A stretch of 64,000 nt of DNA, from NCBI RefSeq assembly GCF_000621665.1, contig NZ_JHXQ01000008.1, forward strand, positions 62,001 through 126,000. The letters run 5' to 3'. Positions 1-8,475 of this stretch are shown here, piece by piece. This DNA comes from Allorhizobium undicola ORS 992 = ATCC 700741 (GTDB taxonomy: Bacteria > Pseudomonadota > Alphaproteobacteria > Rhizobiales > Rhizobiaceae). The position numbers and the translations under genes are program-made. How positions within the stretch are numbered: position 1 is the stretch's first letter; each line of letters starts with the position of its first letter. The notes under the pieces are model-generated. The model was not told the origin of the DNA. It saw only the letters and a program-made list of their open reading frames with translations, and ran no database searches.

Positions 1-481
1 GCGGGACATAGCTCAGATTCATGGATGCAATCGTGGCGCCAAGATTAATGCCCAGCGTGCTTTCCAGGGCAATGGGCTGCAAGGCAACGGAGTCCTTGAA
101 GCCGCCGGCCAGCACGTTGACCGCGCCGCCGAAGCCAAGGGCTGCATTGGCGCTGGTGCCGCCATAATTGCCTTCCAGCGCACCTTCCATCAGCCTGCTT
201 GGCGCATAGACGGCCCATGCCAGCTTGCCACCCTGCACATAGCCAAGATCGATGCCGAATTTGTTGAGGCGACCCTGATAGACTTCCGCCGGGGCGGAGC
301 TTGTCGGCTTGAATTCGCAGCTCAAATCGCGGCTTGAGCCGACGACGGCACTGATGCCCGGGCTCATCTCACACGTCAGCATACCGACCTGCACGCTGCC
401 TGCATTGGCGGCACTGGTGGCAAAAGGCAGAGCCGCGGCAGCAGCCAGGGCTACGGCAGTCCATCGGGCGAATGATGACAT
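1..481 (-). CDS. DUF992 family secreted protein (3' end cut by window)
   Basis: The gene starts at the ATG whose complement ends at 481, preceded by a good AAGGAG ribosome-binding site six bases upstream. The first 28 residues form a signal peptide (hydrophobic Ala/Leu run ending in an SAANA-like cleavage region), followed by a mature region containing VQVGMLTCEM and GYVQGGKLAWAVYAP, typical of DUF992 proteins of Rhizobiales. About 160 codons are visible before the window edge, close to the usual family length, so only a few residues should be missing. The function is unknown; a periplasmic or outer-surface location is inferred from the signal peptide. Confidence 0.85.
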   Translation of the reverse strand, partial: MSSFARWTAVALAAAAALPFATSAANAGSVQVGMLTCEMSPGISAVVGSSRDLSCEFKPTSSAPAEVYQGRLNKFGIDLGYVQGGKLAWAVYAPSRLMEGALEGNYGGTSANAALGFGGAVNVLAGGFKDSVALQPIALESTLGINLGATIASMNLSYVP

Positions 482-730
482 TGAATACTCCTTATCATCG
501 GTTGAGCAGGGCAGTGGCGCTTCCCATCTTTCCTGGTGAGGCGATGCCCTCTCCCTGTATTTCCAAAGCGCAGATCTGCCAGCGGCAGAATGGCCTCTTT
601 CTTGTTACCTTTGCAGTCCGGGCAAACGGTCTCGGACCTTCCTCCCTCGCTGGATCACACCGCACTTAAGCGCGTCAAACGCGGCAAGAAGTTGGTATCG
701 GATAATCAAAAAATCGTTCTTTTGTTCCCT

Positions 731-770
731 TTGACGAAAAGGCAGGAGAAAGCCGTCCTGCCCCTTTTCA
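731..770 (-). terminator. Rho-independent terminator after the MOSC gene
   Basis: Inverted repeat 741-747 / 756-762 (GGCAGGA / TCCTGCC) with an 8-base loop. Read on the minus strand it is followed by TTTTCGTC, and it lies about 40 bases beyond the MOSC stop codon. Confidence 0.65.
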
Positions 771-802
771 AGGAGTGGATGCGTTCGCATCTTCGGGCCT
801 TG
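769..802. repeat. Short palindromic repeat with GATGCG-TT-CGCATC core
   Basis: Outer arms CAAGG/CCTTG enclose a perfect GATGCG/CGCATC hairpin. A near-identical copy is at 46631-46664 and a diverged one at 22679-22702, so this is a dispersed intergenic repeat rather than a gene-specific signal. It lies in the 482-805 gap, which otherwise holds only the DUF992 promoter region and the terminator. Confidence 0.6.
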
Positions 803-805
803 ATC

Positions 806-1435
806 TCAGTCGAGTGCGGCCTTCCTCGTCTCAAGGGAGTTGCGCAGGCGCGCGGCAAGGGGCAGCAACAGCAGTGTTTCGATTTCGGCTTCACTCAATG
901 ACCTGGTTTCTGTCTGCATGAGGCTTGCAAGCGTTCTGCGCTCGCCGGGAAAGGGAATGAAGCTGACCTCATCGCCCTGCCGCACCGTTCCCCCTCCCAG
1001 CACGCGGGCATAGGCGCCGGGGCGTGCTGCCCGCCGGTATCGGCTGACGAGATGCGGTTGCCCGAGCGCGGCGGCGAAAGTCGAGCAGGGCTCGCGCGGT
1101 GCCGTGATTTCCAGCGCAATACCATTGACCACCAGCCGGTCTCCAATGGCCAGCAGGCTGTTGTCGAGCCCACCGATCACGAGATTTTCTCCGAAGCTTC
1201 CGGGGGGCAGCGGCATGTCCAACTCCTGGCGCCACCAATCGAGGCTGATTTCGCCCTCAAGGCAGATGGCCTGATCCACTCCACCATGGTATTTTTGGTT
1301 CAATACGGCGTCTCCGGGCAAGCCGTTCTGGTCGATTGCGATCTCACCCGACACCTCCTGCTTGAAAAAGCCGGTCAATCTGGATCTCCCAGGGACAGCG
1401 CGGGGCTGTCCAATCGCGATGCTGAGAATTTTCAT
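806..1435 (-). CDS. MOSC domain-containing protein
   Basis: A 209-residue protein beginning MKILSIAIGQPR. This internal ATG is preferred over an upstream one because it has an AAGGAG site ten bases upstream and matches the usual N-terminus of the family. Features include GLPGDAVLNQKYHGGVDQA near residues 40-60, a GSFGENL motif, and APREPCSTFA with the conserved cysteine. MOSC domains bind molybdenum cofactor and deliver sulfur to metal centres; YiiM-type members act on N-hydroxylated substrates. The gene diverges from recR, whose start lies 55 bases away. The specific substrate is not predictable here. Confidence 0.85.
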   Translation of the reverse strand: MKILSIAIGQPRAVPGRSRLTGFFKQEVSGEIAIDQNGLPGDAVLNQKYHGGVDQAICLEGEISLDWWRQELDMPLPPGSFGENLVIGGLDNSLLAIGDRLVVNGIALEITAPREPCSTFAAALGQPHLVSRYRRAARPGAYARVLGGGTVRQGDEVSFIPFPGERRTLASLMQTETRSLSEAEIETLLLLPLAARLRNSLETRKAALD

Positions 1436-1490
1436 GAATTCCGCTCCTTGCTGAGATTCCGTCCTTCCCCGATTTGGGGTAGAAGCGCGC

Positions 1491-2096
1491 ATGGCAAAAC
1501 GAGTCACCGGTCACGAAATCGAAAAACTCATTCAACTTCTCGCCAAGGTGCCGGGTCTGGGACCGCGCTCGGCCCGGCGCGCTGCACTGCACCTAATCAA
1601 GAAACGTGACCAATTGATGGGCCCCCTGGCGACCGCCATGGCCGAAGCGCATCAGAAGGTCAAGATTTGCTCCTGTTGCGGCAATATCGACACGGCCGAC
1701 CCTTGCACCGTTTGCACGGATGAGCGCCGCGATCACGCTGTCATCATCGTGGTCGAGGACGTTTCCGACCTCTGGGCGCTGGAGCGGGCCGCGGCCATGA
1801 ATACGGCCTATCATGTGCTTGGGGGCGTTTTGTCGCCGCTGAACGGGGTGGGGCCGGATGACCTCAATATCAAAGGCCTTATCGACCGCGTGGCGCGTGG
1901 CGGCATTCGTGAAGTCATTCTGGCGGTCAATGCCACGGTGGAAGGCCAGACCACGGCGCATTATATCACCGATCACCTTGCCGGTCTGGAGGTGAAAATT
2001 ACCCGTCTGGCCCATGGCGTGCCGGTGGGGGGGGAGCTGGATTATCTGGACGAGGGCACGTTGTCGGCAGCCTTGCGCGCCCGCACCACCATCTGA
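1491..2096 (+). CDS. recR: Recombination mediator RecR
   Basis: A 201-residue protein of standard RecR length. It has an N-terminal helix-hairpin-helix ([17 protein letters not shown], about residues 19-35), a four-cysteine zinc finger (C60/C63 and C72/C75), then a Toprim domain with [12 protein letters not shown] and the C-terminal [17 protein letters not shown] Walker-B-like segment. RecR works with RecF and RecO to load RecA on gapped DNA. The dnaX and ybaB genes that often precede recR are not upstream here; a divergent MOSC gene is. Confidence 0.97.
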   Translation: MAKRVTGHEIEKLIQLLAKVPGLGPRSARRAALHLIKKRDQLMGPLATAMAEAHQKVKICSCCGNIDTADPCTVCTDERRDHAVIIVVEDVSDLWALERAAAMNTAYHVLGGVLSPLNGVGPDDLNIKGLIDRVARGGIREVILAVNATVEGQTTAHYITDHLAGLEVKITRLAHGVPVGGELDYLDEGTLSAALRARTTI

Positions 2097-2118
2097 AAAA
2101 CCATAGGAGGCCTCGCCG

Positions 2119-3390
2119 ATGACGAAAGAGACCATGTCTGGCACATTGATCCGATTGGCAACGGCCCTGCTTTTCGGCCTCCTCATATCCCTGCCGCAGG
2201 CGCGGGCCGAGCCGTCGCGAGCCGAGGTTGAAGGGCAGTTCAGAAACTGGGTGAACACCGCCCTTTGGCCGCAGGCCGAAAAGGCCGGCATTTCGGCGGC
2301 AACCTTCAAGACCGTCATGGCACAGGCAAGGCTTGTCTGGTCACTGCCCGATCTTGCGCCGCCTGGTTTTCCGCCGGTTCGGGAACGGCCGCAAACGCAG
2401 GCCGAGTTTTCCTCGCCCGGTCCCTATTTCAACGAGGCGCGGCTTTCGGCGCTGGCGGCCAGCGGCCGCGCGCTGGCCGTCCAACATGCCGCAACACTCA
2501 GGAAAATCGAGGCGACCTATGGCGTGCCGGGGCCCATTCTTCTGGCCATCTGGGCGCGGGAAACCGGCTATGGCAAGGCGAAACTTCCCTATCCGGCAAT
2601 CGATGTTCTGGCTACCAGCGCTTTCATGTCCACGCGCAAGGAGCTGTTCACGCGCGAATTGATCGACGCGCTGCATATTATCGATGGCGGCGATATTGCC
2701 GCAAGCTCCATGGCCGGTTCGAGTGCCGGCGCCCTTGGCCAGCCCCAATTCATGCCATCGAGCTTTCTGAAATATGCGGTGGATTTCGACGGCGACGGCC
2801 ACCGCGACATCTGGACCTCCGTGCCCGACAGCCTCGCCTCCATGGCGCGCTTCCTTGCCGAAAAAGGCTGGCAGCGCGGGCGCGACTGGGGTTTCGAGGT
2901 GACGATACCGGAAAAGCTTTCCTGCGCGCAGGAAGGGCCGGACCGCGCCCGGCCGCTTTCGGCATGGGCTGCCAGCGGCATTACCCGCATCTCGAACAAG
3001 CCATTTCCGAAGGACGAGCTTTCCGCTTCCGCCATGATGCTTGTGCCAGCGGGCCGCCACGGCCCGGAATTTCTGGTAACGCCGAACTTCTATGTGCTGA
3101 AGGAATATAACAATTCCGACCTTTATGCGCTGTTCATCGGCAATCTTGCCGACCGCATCGCAGGCACGGGCGGGGCTTTCGTATCTGCCTGGGGCAATGT
3201 CGGTCACATGCTGCGCTCGGACGTGCTGGCCATGCAGAAAAGCCTTGAGGCTCAGGGCTACGACATCGGCAAGGCCGACGGTCTCGCAGGCTTCAAGACC
3301 CGCCGCTCACTGGGGGAATGGCAGGCGAAAAACGGTCTCGCCCCCACCTGCTTTCCGGATGAGAGCCTGAAGGCAAGGCTCGGAAAATAG
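2119..3390 (+). CDS. Lytic murein transglycosylase, MltB/SLT_2 family, with peptidoglycan-binding domain
   Basis: A 423-residue exported protein. A signal peptide ends at about residue 30 (QARA|EP). The SLT_2 domain carries the catalytic glutamate in AIWARETGYG (E148) and the SSAGALGQPQFMPSSF motif. A C-terminal PG_binding_1 repeat (about 360-423, VLAMQKSLEAQGYDIGKADG) anchors it to the wall. The enzyme cleaves glycan strands to 1,6-anhydro-muramyl ends in the periplasm. The start is supported by AGGAGG nine bases upstream. The gene lies 22 bases after recR and converges on the MFS gene with 19 bases between stops. No lipobox is seen, so it is probably a soluble homologue. Confidence 0.92.
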   Translation: MTKETMSGTLIRLATALLFGLLISLPQARAEPSRAEVEGQFRNWVNTALWPQAEKAGISAATFKTVMAQARLVWSLPDLAPPGFPPVRERPQTQAEFSSPGPYFNEARLSALAASGRALAVQHAATLRKIEATYGVPGPILLAIWARETGYGKAKLPYPAIDVLATSAFMSTRKELFTRELIDALHIIDGGDIAASSMAGSSAGALGQPQFMPSSFLKYAVDFDGDGHRDIWTSVPDSLASMARFLAEKGWQRGRDWGFEVTIPEKLSCAQEGPDRARPLSAWAASGITRISNKPFPKDELSASAMMLVPAGRHGPEFLVTPNFYVLKEYNNSDLYALFIGNLADRIAGTGGAFVSAWGNVGHMLRSDVLAMQKSLEAQGYDIGKADGLAGFKTRRSLGEWQAKNGLAPTCFPDESLKARLGK

Positions 3391-3409
3391 CCCTACGCCG
3401 CCCATTGTT

Positions 3410-5074
3410 TCAATGATGGTCGATATGCGGTTTGTGAAACACGTCGTCGGCGGGCGGAATTGTCTGGCGTTCGATCATGCGGTGCACGCGGGGCGGGTTT
3501 GTGCCCTTGTGCAGTTCCAGCAGGCGGTCGGTGATTTCGGCGTCGGCTCTTGTGCGGCGGTGGTTGTGGCGCACGTAATCGACCCAGGTCGGGGTATGAT
3601 ACGTTTCCGTCCAGAAGTCCGGGTTTTCCAGATCGCGCATCAGCGCCCAGTTCTGCGCGCCGTCGCGAATGCGGATACGCCGTCTTTCCACCATGACCCG
3701 CAAAAACTCCGGTACGTCGCGATCGTCGATCTCGAAATCGATCTGCACCACGATAGGACCGCTGCGGGGGCGGATTTCAAGGCTGAGCGGCGGTTCGTTG
3801 AAGCGGTTCAAGGGGTTGAGATCGAGCGTGGCGAAGGCTGGCATGGGCAGAAGAAAGCCGATGCCCACGCCCAGAACCATGACCAGACCTGACATGGCAA
3901 GCGCATGGCCGGAAGAACTGTTCTCAGCAACCAGACCCCATACCCAGCTGCCGCCCGCCATGCCGCCAAAGGTGGCGGTCTGGTAAAGTGAAAGGGCGCG
4001 GCCCACCACCCAGCGCGGCGTGGAGAGCTGCACGACCGTGTTGAACAACGACAGCGACAGAACCCAGCACATTCCCGCCAGCGCCAGCGCCGGCGCGGTG
4101 AGCCAGAAATGATGGCTGATGCCTGTCACCGCCGAGGCAAAGGCAAAACCCGCGAAGGAGCAGCGCACAATATCTTCGCTGGACAGTTTCTCGCGAATAC
4201 GGGCATTGGAAAGCGCCCCACCGATCGCACCGACCCCGAAGGCACCCAGCAGACCGCCATAGACCAGTGGCCCGCCGCCCAGATGATCGCGGGCAATGAG
4301 GGGAAGAAGCGACAGGATCGCCGTTGCCGAAAAACCGAAGAAGAAGCCGCGAAACAGAACCTTCATCAGATTGGGCGACATGGACATGTAGCGCAGGCCA
4401 GCGGCAATGGCGGTGCCAAGGTTTTCGCGCGGCAATGCGGCCTTCGGGTAAGCCGGTTTCCACCGGAACAGCGCGTAGATCATGGCAAGATAGCTGAAGG
4501 CGTTGACGAGGAAGGCCATGGCCGCCCCCGCCAGCGCCACGATGATGCCGCCAATGGCAGGCCCGACGCTGCGGGTGATGTTGAAGCCCATGCTGTTGAG
4601 CGAAACGGCCGAGGGAAGGTCCTCCCGCGAGACAATATCGCCGACCGAAGCCTGCCAGGAGGGGCTGTTCATGGCCGTGCCGCAGCCGATGAGAAAGGTG
4701 AACGCCAGAAGCGACCACGGCGTGAGCAGCCCCAGATAGGTGAAGACGGAAAGGAGCGCCGACACCAGGAGCAGAAAGATCTGCGCGGTGAGCATGAGCT
4801 TGCGCCGGTCGAAACTGTCGGCCATGGCGCCCGCCACCAGCGAAAACAGCATGATGGGCGCGGTGTTCGATGCCTGCACCAGCGCAACCATATCCTTGGA
4901 GGTGGAAATCGAGGTCATCATCCATGCCGCGCCGACATCCTGGATGAGCCCGCCGAAATTGGAGGCGATGCTGGCGCACCAGATCGTCAGGAAAACCTGG
5001 TTCTTGAAGGGCGCCAGCGGCGATTTTTTCTCGGGCACGGGAGATCCGGTGATGTGATTCGAAGGAGAGACCAT
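3410..5074 (-). CDS. MFS transporter (MFS_3 / EntS-like exporter) with C-terminal soluble extension
   Basis: About 554 residues from the chosen ATG; an in-frame ATG 25 codons upstream (5149) is also possible and neither has a clear ribosome-binding site. Residues 20-410 hold about 12 hydrophobic segments with the MFS loop motif [10 protein letters not shown] and the MFS_3 signature around QDVGAAWMM. Roughly 140 C-terminal residues are hydrophilic, starting near [19 protein letters not shown] and ending in a His-rich tail; this resembles the cytosolic domain seen in a subset of MFS_3 exporters. The substrate is unknown. The gene is divergent from rimP. Confidence 0.88.
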   Translation of the reverse strand: MVSPSNHITGSPVPEKKSPLAPFKNQVFLTIWCASIASNFGGLIQDVGAAWMMTSISTSKDMVALVQASNTAPIMLFSLVAGAMADSFDRRKLMLTAQIFLLLVSALLSVFTYLGLLTPWSLLAFTFLIGCGTAMNSPSWQASVGDIVSREDLPSAVSLNSMGFNITRSVGPAIGGIIVALAGAAMAFLVNAFSYLAMIYALFRWKPAYPKAALPRENLGTAIAAGLRYMSMSPNLMKVLFRGFFFGFSATAILSLLPLIARDHLGGGPLVYGGLLGAFGVGAIGGALSNARIREKLSSEDIVRCSFAGFAFASAVTGISHHFWLTAPALALAGMCWVLSLSLFNTVVQLSTPRWVVGRALSLYQTATFGGMAGGSWVWGLVAENSSSGHALAMSGLVMVLGVGIGFLLPMPAFATLDLNPLNRFNEPPLSLEIRPRSGPIVVQIDFEIDDRDVPEFLRVMVERRRIRIRDGAQNWALMRDLENPDFWTETYHTPTWVDYVRHNHRRTRADAEITDRLLELHKGTNPPRVHRMIERQTIPPADDVFHKPHIDHH

Positions 5075-5202
5075 CAGTATAGGGCGGGTCAAAGGCCCTG
5101 CCACCATGAAGAACAGCCAAAACAGAAGATTGTGGCGTTTTACGTGCATGGTGACGGACGAAAGGCTGACGTGACGGCGAATTTCCCTTCATGCCAAAAA
5201 GC

Positions 5203-5231
5203 TTGCATTTGCGCGGCAAAGGGCGTATGTA
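5203..5231 (+). promoter_or_regulatory. Candidate sigma-70 promoter of the rimP-nusA-infB operon
   Basis: TTGCAT (5203-5208) and TATGTA (5226-5231) are separated by 17 bases, in the intergenic space divergent from the MFS gene and about 100 bases before rimP. This is a prediction by consensus only. Confidence 0.45.
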
Positions 5232-5257
5232 CGGCTCAAATTCTTGATCGTCAGATG

Positions 5258-5290
5258 AAGAGTGGGCCGCAAGGACCCGCTCTTTTTTAT
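5258..5290 (+). terminator. Terminator-like hairpin in the rimP leader (attenuator candidate)
   Basis: The arms 5258-5268 and 5273-5284 pair as AAGAGTGGGCC/GGaCCCGCTCTT with a GCAA tetraloop, one bulged A and one G-T pair. They are followed by a run of T residues (5283-5288). The hairpin lies 40 bases before the rimP start and downstream of the candidate promoter, with no plus-strand gene before it. It may therefore end a short leader RNA or attenuate the operon. Confidence 0.6.
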
Positions 5291-5329
5291 TTGGCGGTTG
5301 CTTGCTTGCTGACACCCGGGAGGACAGTT

Positions 5330-5944
5330 TTGTCCGAAGATTTGCTCGCCGAAGCCCTTTCAGAACCACGCCTGATCACGGAAACCGGCCTTGACCGCCG
5401 CATTGCCGAGATCATCGAGCCGGTGATGACCGATCTTGGCTACAAGTTGGTGCGCGTGCGCATGATGAACCAGAACGGCCTGACCATGCAGATCATGGCC
5501 GAGCGCGCCGATGGAACCATGACCGTGGAAGACTGCGAGACGGTTTCCATGGCTGTTTCTCCCGTTCTGGATGTGGAAGATCCCGTCGATAAGGCGTATC
5601 ATCTGGAAGTGTCGTCGCCGGGGATCGATCGGCCCATGGTGCGCAAGTCCGATTTCCAGCGCTGGAACGGGCATCTCCTGAAGTGTGAAACGTCGGTCCT
5701 GCTCGATGGTCGCAAGCGCTTCCGCGGCAAGCTCGTCGAGGTTTCGCAGGATGGCTTCACGCTGGAGCGTGACCAGGTGGGCTATGGCGAGGAGTTGCGC
5801 GTGAGCGTGCCGTTCAGCGCCCTTGCCGAGGCAAAGCTGATCCTGACGGATGACCTTATTCGCGATGCCCTGCGCGCCGACAAGCTGGCCAAGGCCGAGG
5901 CCGCCAACCAGAACGACGCCGAAGACGGCGACGACGAAGAATAA
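5330..5944 (+). CDS. rimP: Ribosome maturation factor RimP
   Basis: A 204-residue protein from a TTG start chosen because GGGAGG lies six bases upstream; the open frame continues far upstream but only as antisense of the MFS gene. RimP N-domain features are [17 protein letters not shown] and the [20 protein letters not shown] segment. The invariant [14 protein letters not shown] motif follows, then the Sm-like C-domain and an acidic tail. RimP assists 30S subunit maturation. It is the first gene of the rimP-nusA-ylxR-infB operon. Confidence 0.95.
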   Translation: MSEDLLAEALSEPRLITETGLDRRIAEIIEPVMTDLGYKLVRVRMMNQNGLTMQIMAERADGTMTVEDCETVSMAVSPVLDVEDPVDKAYHLEVSSPGIDRPMVRKSDFQRWNGHLLKCETSVLLDGRKRFRGKLVEVSQDGFTLERDQVGYGEELRVSVPFSALAEAKLILTDDLIRDALRADKLAKAEAANQNDAEDGDDEE

Positions 5945-6045
5945 GCAAGAGGGATTGAGGTCAGGCGTCTGCCGGACTTCTCAGACAACCGAAAACGCGC
6001 CAGCCGGGAGGGTTCCCGTGGCAGGAAGACGGAGACAGTAAGACA

Positions 6046-7659
6046 ATGGCAGTCAGTGCTAACCGGCTTGAGCTGTTGCAGATCGCGGATGCGGTCGCGC
6101 GCGAAAAGGTCATCGACCGCGAGATCGTGCTTGCCGCCATGGCGGATGCGATCCAGAAGGCCGCCCGTTCGCGTTACGGCACAGAGACGAATATCCGCGC
6201 CGACATCAATTCCAAGACCGGTGAAATCCGCCTCCAGCGCCTGCTGGAAGTTGTCGAGAAGGTCGAGGATTATTCCACCCAGATCGCGCTGGAACTGGCT
6301 CGTGACCGCAATGTTGACGCCAAGCTCGGCGATTTCATCGCCGATCCGCTGCCACCCATGGATTTTGGCCGCATTGCCGCCCAGTCCGCCAAGCAGGTCA
6401 TCGTGCAGAAGGTGCGCGAGGCCGAGCGCGACCGGCAGTTCGATGAATTCAAGGATCGCGTCGGCGAAATCATCAACGGCACGGTCAAGCGCGTCGAATA
6501 TGGCAATGTCATCGTCGATCTCGGCCGTGGCGAAGGCATTATCCGCCGCGACGAGATGATCCCGCGCGAAACCATGCGCTACGGCGACCGCGTGCGCGCC
6601 TTCGTTTACGACGTGCGCCGCGAGCAGCGCGGTCCGCAGATTTTCCTGTCGCGTACCCATCCGCAGTTCATGGTGAAGCTCTTCACCATGGAAGTGCCGG
6701 AAATCTATGACGGCATCATCCAGATCAAGTCCGTAGCCCGCGATCCGGGTTCCCGCGCCAAGATCGCCGTGATCTCCAATGACAGCTCGATCGATCCGGT
6801 CGGTGCCTGCGTCGGTATGCGCGGCTCCCGCGTTCAGGCCGTCGTGGCGGAGCTTCAGGGCGAAAAAATCGACATCATTCCGTGGTCGGCTGATCCGGCA
6901 TCCTTCATCGTCAACGCCCTCCAGCCCGCCGAAGTGGCCAAGGTCGTTCTCGATGAAGATGCGGAGCGCATCGAAGTGGTCGTTCCGGACGAGCAGCTTT
7001 CGCTGGCCATCGGCCGCCGCGGCCAGAACGTTCGCCTCGCCTCGCAGCTCACCGGCTGGGACATCGACATCATGACGGAGCAGGAGGAATCCGAGCGCCG
7101 TCAGAAGGAATTCAACGAGCGCACCAACCTGTTCATGGATGCTCTCGACGTGGACGAAATGGTCGGTCAGGTGCTGGCTTCCGAGGGCTTTGCCCAGGTG
7201 GAAGAGCTGGCCTATGTCGATCTCGACGAAATCGCCTCTATCGACGGTTTCGATTCCGACACGGCCGAGGAAATCCAGAACCGTGCCCGCGATTATCTGG
7301 ACAAGATCGAGGCGGAAATGGATGCCAAGCGCAAGACGCTCGGCGTGTCCGACGACCTGCGCCAGATCGAAGGCCTGAATTCGCGGATGCTGGTTGCGCT
7401 GGGTGAAGACGGCATCAAGACGGTCGAGGACTTTGCCGGTTGCGCCGCCGACGATCTGGTTGGCTGGAGCGAGCGTAAGAACGGCGAAACCAAGAAGTTC
7501 GAAGGCCTGTTCTCGAAGTTTGACGTTTCACGGGCGGATGCCGAGCAGATGGTCGTTCAGGCCCGCCTGCTGGCTGGCTGGATCACCGAAGAGGATCTGG
7601 CGACCGCCGAGACCGAAGAAGGCGAGCAGGAGGAGGCCGGTGAGGCTGACGAGGCGTGA
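6046..7659 (+). CDS. nusA: Transcription termination/antitermination factor NusA
   Basis: A 537-residue protein. The N-terminal RNA polymerase-binding domain covers about 1-125, an S1 domain begins near [16 protein letters not shown], and two KH domains follow ([16 protein letters not shown] and [18 protein letters not shown]). Two C-terminal helix-hairpin-helix-like repeats (about 360-500) and a very acidic tail complete it. NusA modulates pausing, termination and antitermination. It lies 101 bases downstream of rimP, and its stop overlaps the next start (TGATG), consistent with coupled translation. Confidence 0.97.
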   Translation: MAVSANRLELLQIADAVAREKVIDREIVLAAMADAIQKAARSRYGTETNIRADINSKTGEIRLQRLLEVVEKVEDYSTQIALELARDRNVDAKLGDFIADPLPPMDFGRIAAQSAKQVIVQKVREAERDRQFDEFKDRVGEIINGTVKRVEYGNVIVDLGRGEGIIRRDEMIPRETMRYGDRVRAFVYDVRREQRGPQIFLSRTHPQFMVKLFTMEVPEIYDGIIQIKSVARDPGSRAKIAVISNDSSIDPVGACVGMRGSRVQAVVAELQGEKIDIIPWSADPASFIVNALQPAEVAKVVLDEDAERIEVVVPDEQLSLAIGRRGQNVRLASQLTGWDIDIMTEQEESERRQKEFNERTNLFMDALDVDEMVGQVLASEGFAQVEELAYVDLDEIASIDGFDSDTAEEIQNRARDYLDKIEAEMDAKRKTLGVSDDLRQIEGLNSRMLVALGEDGIKTVEDFAGCAADDLVGWSERKNGETKKFEGLFSKFDVSRADAEQMVVQARLLAGWITEEDLATAETEEGEQEEAGEADEA

Positions 7660-8375
7660 TGGCCTCGCAACAGCCTTCCGATTCCGCTTCGCCCTCACCG
7701 GCTGAAGCTGCCGAACGTCCCCCGCGGGAAAAGGGCAAGGGTGGTCAGAGTGATCGTACCTGCATCGTCACCCGCGAGGAGGGCACGCCGGAAACGTTGA
7801 TCCGCTTCGTGGCGGGTCCCGATGGGTCCGTCGTTCCCGACCTCAAGCGGCAATTGCCGGGACGAGGCTGCTGGGTGTCCTTGTCGCGCCAGGCCGTGGA
7901 CAAGGCGGTGGCCAAGAATCTTTTTGCCCGCGCCCTCAAGGCGGGGGTGAAGCCCGACGGGGAGCTTGGTGCCCTGGTGGACAGGCTGCTGGTTGAGCAG
8001 CTTGCCGGAATGATGCATCTGGCGCGCAAGGCCGGGCAGTTCGTCACCGGATCCGCCAAGGTGGACATCGCCATTCGTTCGGGCGAGGCGCTGATGGTGT
8101 TTCATGCGGCCCAGGCCGCTGCCGATGGCGTCAGGAAATTGGACCAGGCCCGCAAGGCCTGGCACCTTGGAATGGAAACGGAGGCCGAGATTCCGGCGCT
8201 TCGGCCCTTTTCCGAAGGTGAAATGGACGAGTTGATGAGCGAGAATGCGTTTATCCATGCTTGCGCGCTTGCAGGGCAGGCCGGTGAGGGTGTAGTGAAA
8301 CGCGCAACTTTGCTCGAAACCTATCGTGGCCAGATGCCTCGCCCTCAGGGCGGCGCTGGTCGCACGCAGCAATGA
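7659..8375 (+). CDS. ylxR: RNA-binding protein with YlxR and L7Ae-like domains
   Basis: A 238-residue protein whose ATG overlaps the nusA stop. The N-terminal YlxR domain shows [20 protein letters not shown] and the [19 protein letters not shown] nucleic-acid-binding motif (about 30-90). A second domain (about 105-190, [21 protein letters not shown]) resembles the L7Ae/L30e fold that is a separate gene in many bacteria. This fused form is usual in Alphaproteobacteria. It is conserved between nusA and infB; a role in RNA metabolism is inferred. Confidence 0.9.
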   Translation: MASQQPSDSASPSPAEAAERPPREKGKGGQSDRTCIVTREEGTPETLIRFVAGPDGSVVPDLKRQLPGRGCWVSLSRQAVDKAVAKNLFARALKAGVKPDGELGALVDRLLVEQLAGMMHLARKAGQFVTGSAKVDIAIRSGEALMVFHAAQAAADGVRKLDQARKAWHLGMETEAEIPALRPFSEGEMDELMSENAFIHACALAGQAGEGVVKRATLLETYRGQMPRPQGGAGRTQQ

Positions 8376-8475
8376 CGCGGGCACCGGCGCAGGCCGGCCA
8401 TCGTGGTTTGAGACAGTATGTGAACGGCGCGGTCTGATGCTTTCATCCGGCCCCGCTCGAAGGAACGGGAACGGA

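Noticed and set aside
4109-5329. Long upstream extension of the rimP frame
   Set aside because: It is antisense to the MFS gene. The real start is the TTG at 5330 with an adjacent ribosome-binding site.
3924-5369. 481-codon minus-strand frame
   Set aside because: It is an alternative frame of the MFS gene; the translated product is low-complexity and lacks membrane segments.
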